Below are positions 52,461 to 63,867 of a DNA stretch of 64,000 nt, one piece after another. The DNA is from Pelargonium x hortorum (Eukaryota > Streptophyta > Magnoliopsida > Geraniales > Geraniaceae): positions 19,027 to 83,026 of the forward strand of contig JAYMTJ010000049.1 of the NCBI GenBank assembly GCA_036897525.1. Direction: 5' to 3'. The position numbers and the translations under genes are program-made. Within the stretch, counting starts at the first letter, position 1. Each line of letters opens with the position of its first letter. The notes under the pieces are model-generated. The model made no database searches. It was not told where the DNA came from and saw only the letters and a list, made by a program, of their open reading frames with translations.

Positions 52461-52901
52461 ATGCACAAAGGGTATTTAATTTATGTAAGAGAACCCGAAG
52501 TTACTGTTAATAACATAGTGTTATGTACTTGATTTGTTTGATTCTGTGCTCTAGTTTTAGGAAACATGGTCTCTATATTCTTATAAAATATAAGCGTTTT
52601 AATAGAAAGGAATTGATAATATTCAGAGAGTCCTAGGCTAGGAGCAAACCCTCAATTATACCTTATCCTGTAATTCTTGTAAAGTCTCGTGTCTTGTAAT
52701 AAATAAAGTCTTCTATACTAGTTATTAAAATAAAAGTCTTTTGTCTTAGCTATGCCGGCGCACCTAAAAGCCTCTCGGGCTTTTCTATTAATATAATAAA
52801 GAAAGGAAAAGAAAATTAGGGGCTTCTTATCTTAACTTAAGTCATTGATTATTTCACAAGCCCAGCTTTAGATTCCTTTTATATATTGGAAAGTTCTAAA
52901 C

Positions 52902-53060
52902 ATGATAGCTTACCCTTATTCTACAATCCCAAACGGATCACGGAGATTAGTACAAGGTATCCATGCTGTTTGCAGTTTTGTTTGTATAGGCAACGCTCTT
53001 CTTATTTTAGGCCCGCTATTAATCTTTCTTAAGAATTATATAAATTTCCGCAATTATTAG
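52902..53060 (+). CDS. Hypothetical small membrane protein, 52 codons
   Basis: ATG at 52902 opens 52 codons with a layout typical of small thylakoid proteins: a short polar start (MIAYPYSTIPNGSRR), one long hydrophobic span (about residues 22-43, AVCSFVCIGNALLILGPLL) and a short basic tail (KNYINFRNY). It does not match psbI, J, K, L, M, N, T or Z, petG, L or N, or psaI, J or M as I know them. The positive-inside pattern is suggestive only. Confidence 0.25.
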   Translation: MIAYPYSTIPNGSRRLVQGIHAVCSFVCIGNALLILGPLLIFLKNYINFRNY

Positions 53061-55739
53061 TAGTAAAACCACTTATAAATAAGAACCAAATGTAGAATTA
53101 GAAGGAAGGGTAATTGTCAACACGAAACCTGGGCAAGGCAAGTTTTCTATAACGAGCATTCAAAAAAACTGGGTAGTTTTTTTTGCTTAGTTATTTAGAT
53201 ATATTGTTAATACAACAGATTCTAAAATGTAATGGATTCAAAAAAAAGAAAGCACTATTATAGAAAAAATTTCTCAGACAAGGACACAATACGTAGCATA
53301 CAGACTAGAGAAAAATCGAATCCTCCGAATACCTTTCTTTAGTAGATACGGGCACCCCTTGGTGAGCCTTAATTATATCCCTACCGGGTTAAAGAAACCA
53401 AAATCGGTAATAACATTAACAATCAAACTTGGGCAAAATAAAGTTGATATCATAATCCAGTTATGAATCTATGTAAAAGCAAACCCTAGGGATCCTACTC
53501 ACCCAGGAAAGAGAATTAGTAAACTCTGAGAATACCCGTTGAGCGTCTGTGGGATTAAGCCCGAAGAGTTAAATTTAAATAAAGAGACCCGTGTTCTTCA
53601 TATTAATGACCCCTATGTTTTAGAAAGGAGCAATTTACTACTTATAAATAAATAAAATATTCCTATCTCTTTTAATATTAAATTAGAAATACTTAAAAAC
53701 CTAAAATTGAATGGAATACACTACCTTTTTTTTTTAATTACCTTGACTAGGCTTCTCTTACCCCTCTCGAATTAAATTAAATGAGACCTGCCATCTAATT
53801 AATTATTCAAGTCAAGATCCTAGAGAAAACGAGTATTATTTGATTAGAGAATGGAAAAAGCTCTTTATTAGATATCTACAATTCATTATGATGCTTACTA
53901 AAGGACTAGTACAACGCAAACTTTTTTATTTAATTTACAGAGACTCCGCAATTAAGCAAGCCTAGAGAATCTTTGCATTCGAGCTCCATTATAAGAAGAC
54001 CCATAGAAAAGGAATTTATTTACTGGCATTGTGTAAAAAGAACAGCGACGTCAAGCCCTAGAGCATTAGCACTTAGAAAGTCGACTCTCTTTGTTTTGCA
54101 GAAGCAAATACTTTTTTTATAAATGTTAAGAAAACACCTGAGTATGGGAATCTAGTCGAGTTTATTGGACTTATCCCGGGCCTACCCGGTTTTATGTGTT
54201 ATACTTTTCCAGTGCCTAATTATTCAGAGTAGCCAATTCCCTATGAGCTGGCCTAGGCAAAGAAGTATGACTTCCCTGAGCAATATTTCTTTTTTTTAAT
54301 CCTAACCGAGTTTCGGTATTAGAACGAGCTGTTACTTATTTCAATTTGAAATTAGGCTTAGATTATTTACAGGGTATCCGTTTTGCCGCATATTTTATAA
54401 GATATACTCTAGAATATTTAGCACTAAGGGATCTTTAAAATATTTAACTAAAGCGACTCTTACGGATTTTCTATTAAGAGCCTGAATTAGACCCTATTAC
54501 TAATTAAGGGGTTAAAACTGGGTTTATCAGTTACAGGTCTCCCCTGCGCTGAAAGCTGCTACGATTAAGGGCGGTAAGGATTTACACGGCCTAAACTTAT
54601 AGGGCAATAGCTAATACCTGAAAATATAGAGAGAACTTTTTTTTGGTCATAAATTAAAACCTTGATGTAGCTGTTTTGAGTGAGACAAATTAAAATAGAA
54701 AAGAACCCCTAGACCTGTAGAGTTGAACAAGAGTAAGATAAAGGATAACTTAGAGTATACTGAAACTTTTTACAGAAAACCTAGTTTAGTATAATAAAAT
54801 TATAGCTCGAAATGCTTTTATAAATTTCTTTCCTTTTATGGGTAGGGGGAGATTTGTACTTTATTCTTTTAAATTCCTATTTAGAGAAACCCATTAGACG
54901 ACACTAGCTAAAGCTCCAAAAAAAGGGAAATCCCGGCACAAAAAAAACCTTTTCACTTGAGCTCTATTCCATAAATATTCAACAAGATCCCTGACTCGAT
55001 AGAACTCCAGGCTAGAGCTTTCTAATTTCGAGTTAAACTTAGAGACAGAAAAAGACTTACAATTGGAATAGGTGCTTTAGAGTAGAGAGAGAAGTGAGGC
55101 CCTTGCTAATGGGAAATATAAGGGGCTCCTTTATTACTCTTAACTTAAAGAGAAGTTTAAGAGTTTGTAGATTTTCCGGGTAGATTAGATCTAAGACTAT
55201 AAAATCAGTCAGTCCCGGTTTAGCATGCTTACGGACAATAAAATATTTCTTTAAAGTGGTTAAAACTGCAGGAGTTCCTTCAAGGACTATAGAAAAGGCG
55301 CAGTTTAGGTAGAGCTAGTTGAAATATTATACTCCTGAGATTTTATAGGCTAAAATAAAAAAGCTTAGGAAATCCTTTTTTGCTACATACAGAGCCCTTC
55401 TATTTTTTTTGCGTTTTTTTTTTAGTTTCCTTAAAAAGTCCTTTACAAAGCTTATCAAGAAGTCGCAACATAGACCATAGACGGGTTAACCAAAGTAAAA
55501 CCAGACTCTTGCCCTTAGTCCTATATCCGCCGGGAGTTAATATCTTCTTGATCAGATTATCTGCAAATTAAGATAAGAGGGAAAACTTCTTTTGTTATTA
55601 GGGAGCAATTCCGTGGATTTTTTAGATTTATTAAATTAAAATAGGTCCTCTCTATTCTATCTATTGGTATAACATAACATTACTTCTGACTTTAAGACTA
55701 TATTAGCCTTAATAAAACTTGTTTCTATTCTATAGCTAG

Positions 55740-55767
55740 AGCTAGTCAACTAAAGCTAGTCAACTAA
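55740..55767. repeat. Tandem duplication, 14 bp x 2
   Basis: AGCTAGTCAACTAA occurs twice back to back with no mismatch, indicating a recent duplication. Confidence 0.8.
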
Positions 55768-56409
55768 TAAAATAAAGGAAGTGGCTGCGTAAGAGAGAAC
55801 TTAGGAGTAAGCTGTTTTTGTTCTAAAGTATGTCATATGAGCAGGGGTTAGTTTTTACAAAGTCTGCCCAATAGAATTTTAGATTTCGCTCACTTTGAGA
55901 AACGTTTTTTACCAGGGCTTTGGCTTAAAGAAAGTAGTCCTTCTGATTGATACCAAGTCATTTTAAAGAGGCAATTGAAATCTTTTTTAAGGAATTCCTT
56001 ACTTCGTATTCTTTAGAAATTGTTTGCTTTTAGGCCTAAGATCCGAATTCTGTAGTCATTTTATAAAGCAGTTCGCTAGGTTTAGAAGTGGGTAAAGGAG
56101 AATTCTATACTTGAGAGAGTAATCCTTAGTTTCATATAATGTATTCCAAGGAAGGGGTCTTGTTTGTATGTACTAGGTTTTGAGCCTGTTTAACGAAAGG
56201 ATTCAAATAAAGTTAGATTTGTAATTTAACAAGTAAAAGAAATTTAATACATAGATTGTTTATAGAAGAGGTCTTCCTTTACTTTACCTTTATGGCAGCT
56301 TGGACGCGGCATTACTCACTCGAACCAACACCCGTTCTAACTTTACCGACGGATCTAACCATCAAAGGGAGTGCTAAATCGTCCTTGGTCTAACTGTAGC
56401 TCTATTTGG

Positions 56410-56429
56410 TATTTATTTATTTATTTATT
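56410..56429. repeat. Microsatellite (TATT)5
   Basis: Five tandem copies of a 4-bp unit. Confidence 0.75.
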
Positions 56430-56727
56430 AGTAAGGCTAGATTCTGGAATAAGGATTCTCATCTAAGTGATTTCATTACCATAGAATTCATCCTCCTTTC
56501 TATAAGTGAGAGTCGCGGGCAAGGTTAGTTATAGCAATATTCAGTCATACCCACCTACTTTTCATTCTTTTCTTGAAACCTTTCCCATCGAAAGGAAGTG
56601 ACCCTTTATTAATGCCTCAAAAAAGAGTATAATAAGGGTCTCCTATACAAGACCTAAAACTATTGCTGTTGAGAAACTAGGGACGCCAAAAGAGCGCCAT
56701 CCCGTTATTCTATACACAACACAGGAG

Positions 56728-56754
56728 CTCTACATATTTTATAAATATGTAGAG
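56728..56754. repeat. Perfect 12-bp hairpin
   Basis: CTCTACATATTT and AAATATGTAGAG are exact reverse complements separated by the 3-nt loop TAT. No T-run follows, so it is not a standard terminator. Such stem-loops often flank or stabilise plastid transcripts, but no gene is adjacent. Confidence 0.7.
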
Positions 56755-58490
56755 AATTCGGAATTTCCTTTGACTTAGAGGGCTAAAGCTAATTAAAAAT
56801 GAAATTATTTGTTTATCTCGTACTCTTAATTAAGGTATTTGTGGTGAGTGACGTAGACTTTTTTTAACACTTTAACATTTGGTAAATTAAGGTAAAATGA
56901 AAGTAGTGCTAGTGCTCGTGGGTTTGAATCGCTTTGTAGTAAGTTATAGCTGAACTAAGAGCTGGAAGTTCGAAAAGGGGAAATTGCAAAAGAGTCAGAA
57001 ATCAGAATCACTTTTTTTATAGAATAAATCTGTTTCAATACTTAGACTATTAAATATAAGAAAGAATCTTTCTTATTCTTATAAAAATACAATGCTTTTA
57101 GACCGGATTGATGTGAACAATAATTTATAACCGATCCTTGTAAAGCCAGTTACTCCTAGTAAAAATCTAAGGGTTCTAATCCGATTAGTTACAGTAAAAC
57201 TTTACAATAAGGAAAGCTCCGAAGTAGGGGGCCAGTTACATTATTTTCAGGAAAACTTTGTAAAATGCAAATTCTGGTTATAACCACCAACTTCTTATTC
57301 TTATGCCTTATTTCTTTGATGATAGCCAAAGCACAGTACCAGTCAATATAGCTCTAGGAACCTACCAGTGTCAGTAGAGGAAGCACAGTAAGAGCTAGAG
57401 AAGTCGACACTATAAGACCAAGAAAAAAAAACTTTCACTTGACGGACTTCTTTACTTTACAGAAAATCTTGACTATCTAGAATTGAAAACCTGGAAATGA
57501 TACAGCCCAGAATTCTAATTGTATTGTAAAAGCACTTCCCTTCCCTTAAAGAAAATGTTAGTGACTCTTCTAAATACTAAATAAAGAAACTAAACAGTAA
57601 AACACCCCATTTCCTATAAAACTTAAACTTGGAAACCTGAAATAATGAAAAAGACTTAATTATATCAAAATAATAAAACTGAGTCATGAAACGACCCTTA
57701 CTTATAAGCTATTTCCTATAAACCCTAAATAGATTATATCCAGAAGTCCTAGTGATGTAACATTTTACGGGCTATAACTAGCGTACTTTATAATTTGAAA
57801 CCGCAAAAAACACATTAACTACAGTGGGCTCGCCGCCTGTTTGATCAACAGATGCAAACTTGCAAAACCCTTTACCAAAAAACAGAGAAAGAAAATTGAA
57901 ATCCAATGTAGCATTATTTCATTTCTGAAAAAGCCTGTAAGTTAAGGGACAAGGGATTGCTTTGCTTAGGTACAGTAATACGTTTGTTTTCGTATATTAT
58001 AGTTTGTTTATCAGTCATGTGAATACTTCTTTTCTAGATCAAATGTATAAAATATTTCGCAAAAGGTCACTCAAGACTTGGGGAGGTTTCTTGTTTAATA
58101 GGGTATACTATTAGCTTTCCCTATGTATCTCGATTAATTAAGGGTTTGGATATAGACAAAATAAAGGAATATTTTCTTACCATTCCCTTACCAGAAATTA
58201 AGATTTATTCGTGCTAAGCTCTGATCTGAGGAGGTGAATTGCAAGGAACCTTTTCTAAGATTTACTGTGTTAACACAGATATGTTAGTTTATGTTAGTTA
58301 TCCGGCTTTATTAATACCTTTTTATATAGGATTTACTATTCCTCAGCTCAATAATGACTCTTCCCCGTTCAAATGATAAGGGATCCTTCTAGTAAGCCTT
58401 TACTTGGCTGCCAATCTCGTTTAGAAGTAACCCAAGGGCAAACACAGCTCTACTTTTTGTTTGTCTTTGATTAGTAGGTCGGAACACTCT

Positions 58491-58505
58491 ATTTTATTTT
58501 ATTTT
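58491..58505. repeat. Microsatellite (ATTTT)3
   Basis: Three tandem copies of ATTTT. Confidence 0.7.
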
Positions 58506-59769
58506 ATATAGAAGTCCTTTTTAAAGAAATATTGTTATAAAGCCTAGCAACTGAAATGGGAGATATTCGCCTTCATCATATAGGAAAATAGCTAAGACTT
58601 ATAAAAGAACCTTTGAATATTCTGTATCTATATTATATACTTTTTTTGACTAGAATCCATTATCTTTGGCAGATCGCTCCTCATTTGTGAATCGGATGTT
58701 GTTGGTTATAATGTTTTATAATGTAAAATACTATTCCTGAAACAGAAGTAAGGTTGGCTACCTTTCCCTTCGTGGATGGAAATTAGTTGCGGGATCCCTC
58801 TCTCTTAGTTTACAAATTCCACATCTTAGATCTTTCTATTCTAGTCCCTTCCTCTAGCTCTAGTAAAGAACCGACCAACCTCTTTCGTTAGTAGCTTAGA
58901 AAGTTTTCGGTCTTGTGTTCCCTGAAAAGAAGATAATCTAGTAGTTTCAAGTTGGGATTTTGCGCTTAGTCTCTTTAGCGCAAAAGAAGGGCATTAACTT
59001 TTTATAGAATAAATACTTATTTATGAACTCACGGAAGAATTTAGTAGGTATTAATTACTACTAAAAGAAACTAAAATACCGAAATTGAAAGCAAAAAAGC
59101 CAAGGAGTAAAGTAAGGTCCAAGCTCTTAAGGGAATGCCTTATATTATAGGGACCTCTCTGATCGAAAAAAACAAGGGGGCCTCTATACTACTGGCGAAA
59201 AAAAGTACTTGTATTATAGATACAAAAAAACCCGTCTGGATTCAACCTAGACTTTATTGTGATTTACTATGCCCCTCAAAACCAAGATTCTATAACTTGT
59301 TAAATACACCTTACTGAGTTTTCATTTAAGGGGTCATAATCAGTAAAACTTGTTTCATAAAAGCACAGCGTATCTCGTGGTTAGGACAAGGAGGCTGAGG
59401 TACTTCTTAGGGACTCTACTCAAGCTGGAAGTATACTGTAAAATTACCCTTTCAATTCCATTTTAGTTCTTCCGTTTTGGGCTATCACTCAAAAATCTAG
59501 GGGATACTTAAGTACTAGCTTATTTCGCTTTTTTTATCCTGTATGGATTGCCCACTTCCACTTAGTCTTGCTGTATCTTACATTATGGTCAGTAAGTGTT
59601 CCTAGCTCTCTAACATAACTTAATAAAGGAATTTTCTATTTTGTTGCAAAGTCTTTAGAAGGGTCTTGTAGCTAGGGTAACGGGCTATTTAATCTGTTTT
59701 TTTAGACTATTATATCCTTATATAAATCTTTCAAAGTAGGGAAAGAGGGTCCCTGTAGCTATCAGTCTA

Positions 59770-59880
59770 GCTAAGCTATGAGTAAGATACAGAATAAGAT
59801 AGGGGTAGAGAGTTCAGGTCAAGCTTCGAAAGCTCTTAAGTAAGTCAGTAAGAAGTGTTTGTGTCTATATCTATAGGGTA
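59770..59880 (+). repeat. Purine-rich basic-peptide relic, copy 5
   Basis: Positions 59770-59793 match 8265-8288 at 22 of 24 bases, and GATACAGAATA at 59786 matches 781-791. The frame from ATG 59778 reads MSKIQNKIGVESSGQASKALK and stops at 59841; the KIQNKIGV part parallels EIQNRS and RIGVNKK of copy 1. This is the clearest pairwise evidence that the purine-rich segments are copies of one element. The peptide is too short to be a gene. Confidence 0.4.
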
Positions 59881-62800
59881 TTCCGCTTAACTTGACCTTA
59901 TTTCTATTATACCCGGGTTTTCACATTACTCCTAATCAAATTAATTCCAGCATATGAAGACAAATTTGAATCTAATAATTTAATTAATTATCTTTAACAT
60001 TCCTAGAAACTCTTTCTTCCTTAAGGGCACCTCTAGAAGGCTTTTGCTCTCCAATCTTTTGGCACTAAATCTAAAACTATTTACTATACTCGCTTAATAA
60101 AGCCTGCTATTAGTTACTAAAAAGGGATTGCTTGATTTTATACAAATTGAAATTAAGATAAGAAAGGGTGGGAGTATCCCCTTTTCAATTTATATAATTA
60201 AGGAAGTATAAAGTCTCTTTCCTAGGCTTAGAAATTTGAAAATAGGATTTAAAATTTTGAGCAGCTTCCGACTTCTTCTTTATAGGCTGCCCTTTCTTCT
60301 ACCCCATAACGGGTATTCTAACTCTTATCGAAGCTTGCTTTGACTCTAAGTAGGAGTCTATCTTTGAGAATGAACTAAGTTCCGGCGGGTAGACCACGGT
60401 ATGGTCCCAATTTTACATTGTTTTTAAATTAGATGCACTTTCGAAAGAAATTTCGGGAGAAGCTTCTGTCATATCATATAATATAAAGAGTACACTTATG
60501 CTAGATACTTTCTCATTATTACGTCGGGGAAATCCGGAAACCAAAACTCTTGTTTAGGGTTAGGGCCTTGAGGTTTAGTGAGGCTACAGAATGGATTTCT
60601 TTAAGCTCAATCTTTCCCGTGGATATGCCCCCGAGGAATTCCAATTTTACTCAGTAGGGACGGACTTCTTACCTATAAATGGGTCTTGAAAGAACCCTGC
60701 ACTGCACTTGGCACGTTTGAATGCAGTCTAATCTTCAATAAGGACCCCAAAAGTACACCCCTAGGAAGGAAAATTTTCCTTCTAAGGAAGGGACAGACCA
60801 CGAATCCTCTATAAATATAAAGCGGATTAAGAGGTACCTTATTCATTTATAAGAGTGAATCCTGTTTATCCACTACCAACACCTAACTGAATGCCCTAAA
60901 CTAAAGCCCCACTAGCTTACACAAGCACATAATCTTCTCTCAAACCTGTCCCATTTCCGGGCTATCAGGAAAGCTATTAGTACATAATATTGACTGGAAA
61001 ATAGACTAGATACCTCTATGAAGTTTTCCCTCGTGAACCAGTTATAGGACTCCTGTAATACCTACGCTTATGCAGAGTACTCTATGCCACCCTGTTACAG
61101 ACTATTCTGTATCTATCTCACTCAAAGAATACGATTTTATAGAGTTAGTTATATCGAGTTACCATGCCAAAGTATATAAGGAATAGAATCTCTCTAGTCT
61201 AAGGAAAGCTCCTATAGTTTAGTTATTTATTTATTATCCCAGGAACTTATAAGATTAAGAAATTCCTAAAAAAAGAGTTACTTTTAAATAGAAATATGAT
61301 AGAACATAACAAAGAGATTCCTACTAAACCATTCTAATGACTCTGTCCTACTACTATACTAATAGACACGACTTCATTTACTTACTTGAATTGGACATTG
61401 GACTCTAGCCCTACTTAAGAAAACCCCCTTTTGTTATATTATATAAAACTATGGGCTTTTCCTTATTCATTTAGCTTTCCACTGATACACCAAAGACCAG
61501 TAAACCTGAACCCTCTTCAACTTACAGGACTACCCAGACCATGAACAACCTATAACAGCCTTTCTTAGACTCCTTCCTTATTTGAATGAAATATCTTTAT
61601 TAACCAACCTTAGCCGCCTATCTTAATTATGAATTATAACTAGAAAGCTTACAATTAATTATTCGCCGCTAGCATTAAAATTTCTTCTTGACTTCCTCGC
61701 TTTCTTAAACTATAGCTTTCTTTATTTAGAACTAGACATCAGGATTCCGTAGCTTACTTGTAGGATTGTACCCTTATATCTAGATTAGACTTATTAGCAG
61801 TATTCCCTTCCCTGACTTGGTGCAGTCTTGTCTTATAAACCGTAGAGCTATTTGTACTTAATCGGGATTATTGGTGCTATAGATATTAGTCTTTATAATT
61901 ACTCAGGTTCTTTGTGTAGCTTATCGTTGAGAGGAATGAGTATCGAAAAGGGAAGTATTTTCTCGTAAATTGACTTTACGTAGTTATTGACCTAATAAAC
62001 AAAAGTTACTCTTCATTTTTACTAAAAAAAGGTATAACTCTAATTTATTAAACCCTAAGAAAACAGGATATCTTTACTTAAAAAAACCTAAGCCAACGTC
62101 CTTACTTGGTGGGAAAAGAAACGCTTTTTTGTATACTAACATTCATCCATTTTTGTAGGGATTCCTTTACCTAGTTCTAAAAAGTTTAAGCTCGGAGTAT
62201 AAGTTGAAAATTGAAAAAGAGTCAAATTCATAAGGTGCACTCTTTCTTTTGTAGCCAGTGGAGCAGCCAACGCGTATATCATATATAAAGTTGCGTCCGA
62301 ACACCCCCTTTTGAGGGGACCCTCTACAACTTTAATATCCTTAGCGAGTTCCTAGGTATTCATTTTATAGAAGTATAGGAGGTTCTTCTTAATTATACCG
62401 GGTTTTAGTACCAAGTAATCGAAATTTATACCTCTATAGGGAGAAGCCTTGAGTATCCGGATTTTCTAGCCGCTATACAAGGGTCTCCCTTTACTTTTTA
62501 CTTGAAATCTCCTGTAGCAAATAGTAGGGTATTACTTTAATAATTGTTAAGGCCCTTTCAAATAGCGCAGAAATACTTTAAGAAATCTGGATATCTTCTA
62601 TTAGAGAATAAGTCACTCTCGCTTTGTAATTAAAAAGGGCTCAATTCTAGAATTATAGTCCTAATTCCTAACTTATGGGATTTCGTCTAGTCCCTCTTTT
62701 CTTTTGTACTCGCTTTTTTTTCTAAGGGCTATATACGAGGTCTTTCTGGTTTGCTATTAATCGTAATTGACTTTTTTTAGGGTGCCAAAAAATTGAAAGT

Positions 62801-63082
62801 TTAACTCACTAAAGTGTCCATGAACAAAGAAGCACAGCCTATTAAAGGACTTCTTATAAGGTAAGGCTTTTTTCCGCGGAAGTGTATAATTTATTAATAA
62901 GTATAGGGCAAAAGTTCTTCCCTATTTAGATGAATATCTGGCTTTTCTTTATTTGAGAGAAGTTAGCAATTATGAATCGCCGTAGAGTAGGGGCTCATGC
63001 TGGGTCAGTGTTTACCTGTGTAACTGCTGATTCCTATAACCTTTCTTTTTTTTGAATATTCCACTAAGTTCCTAAATCAGGG
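59881..63082. other. Spacer upstream of the psbA region
   Basis: No gene or earlier psbA exon recognised. It contains the 18-bp palindrome at 60765. Confidence 0.5.
60765..60782. repeat. Perfect 18-bp palindrome
   Basis: GAAGGAAAATTTTCCTTC is self-complementary over its whole length with no loop. A partial extra copy (AAGGAAGG) follows at once. No gene adjoins it. Confidence 0.7.
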
Positions 63083-63153
63083 GGTTGTAAGCAACCGTTT
63101 GCAGAACGGTTAGTTGATAAATGCAATCAATATACCTAAAAGGTATATTGCAT
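63083..63153 (+). promoter_or_regulatory. Cluster of hairpins upstream of the psbA exon
   Basis: Three stems follow one another: GGTTG/CAACC (63083-63096, 4-nt loop), AACCGTT/AACGGTT (63093-63111, loop TGCAG), and a 13-bp stem ATGCAATATACCT/AGGTATATTGCAT (63121-63153, loop AAA) broken only by an extra CAAT. The first two share bases 63093-63096, so they exclude one another. They could be intron helices, an RNA-processing element or a terminator-like structure. Function is inferred only from the pairing. Confidence 0.45.
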
Positions 63154-63248
63154 GTAGAAGAAATCCTTCTTTTTAGAGATATTAACTCTTGTGCTATAAG
63201 TACGGTAGAAATTAACCGGGTTAATGTAATGCTGCTAGTAAGAGTACC

Positions 63249-63524
63249 TTGTGTCGCGGACAAGACTCCTTTGTGATATATTGTATGACAAGTACGCTGT
63301 ACCCAAAGTTCCTGGGTTTCCTGGAGATAGTGTTAGACTTTTTGGGTTGCTGCTACGGTACGGTTTCGGGTTTCCTGTTATTTGATTTTATGCTTTTTGG
63401 GGGGTTTAAAAGAAGGGGAGATAGGTTTCTTATTTTGGGATTAGCGCTCTCGTATTTCCTGAGTTTATTTACTCTGGTTAAAGTAATAAGTTTCCGACAA
63501 AGATCATTTTTTTTTTTGAGTTAG
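63249..63524 (+). CDS. Hypothetical hydrophobic protein, 91 codons, upstream of the psbA exon
   Basis: ATG-started frame of 91 codons with two or three strongly hydrophobic stretches (around residues 20-50 and 60-80) separated by a short basic FKRRGDR segment. That would fit a small integral membrane protein. It lies in the roughly 0.9 kb immediately before the psbA exon, possibly inside a psbA intron. I recognise no family. The T-rich coding strand by itself produces Phe/Leu-rich frames, so the hydrophobicity may be compositional. Confidence 0.25.
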   Translation: MCRGQDSFVIYCMTSTLYPKFLGFLEIVLDFLGCCYGTVSGFLLFDFMLFGGFKRRGDRFLILGLALSYFLSLFTLVKVISFRQRSFFFLS

Positions 63525-63626
63525 AGTTTTTTCCATTTAAGGAAGTATAGATTCTATGGATGTGGGACTTATAAAGTACCCGAGATTTTAGGCGTTAGTA
63601 AGACTCCCGCACTTTTTTATTTTTAG

Positions 63627-63764
63627 GAGCCGGTCAACGAGGAAACTTCTAAAAAGGTACACAAAGCTACTGGTAATACAAAGAAGACTGTTCCCCGTTC
63701 GAGTATAGCCCGTAGGAGGAGGGCCCATAAGAAAGCTATGAAGTTTTTACAAAGCAGAAGGTAG
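63627..63764 (+). repeat. Basic 45-codon open frame upstream of the psbA exon (purine-rich family)
   Basis: Between an in-frame TAG at 63624 and a stop at 63762 lie 45 codons without ATG near the start. The middle reads KKTVPRSSIARRRRAHKKA and the end KFLQSRR. Codon style and the AHKK word match the copies at 0.7, 7.7, 16.6 and 38.4 kb. It may be the tail of an intron-located reading frame, since the psbA exon starts 148 nt downstream. I see no LAGLIDADG, HNH, GIY-YIG or maturase motif. Function unknown. Confidence 0.35.
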
Positions 63765-63867
63765 ACAGAGCTATAAAGAAGAGTGTAGCATAGAATAGGG
63801 GCTCCCTGGTGGAGAAATATGTATTGTATATAATAAAAGTTTTTTCCTCAGTTTTTCAATCAAATAA

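Larger units (their letters stand above)
53061..59769. other. Spacer with hairpins and tandem repeats
   Basis: No gene seen. It contains the 55.74 kb duplication, the 56.73 kb hairpin and two microsatellites, described separately. Confidence 0.5.

Noticed and set aside
59372-59430. trnE-like D arm CTCGTGGTTAGGACA
   Set aside because: No T loop at the right spacing and no TTC anticodon loop.
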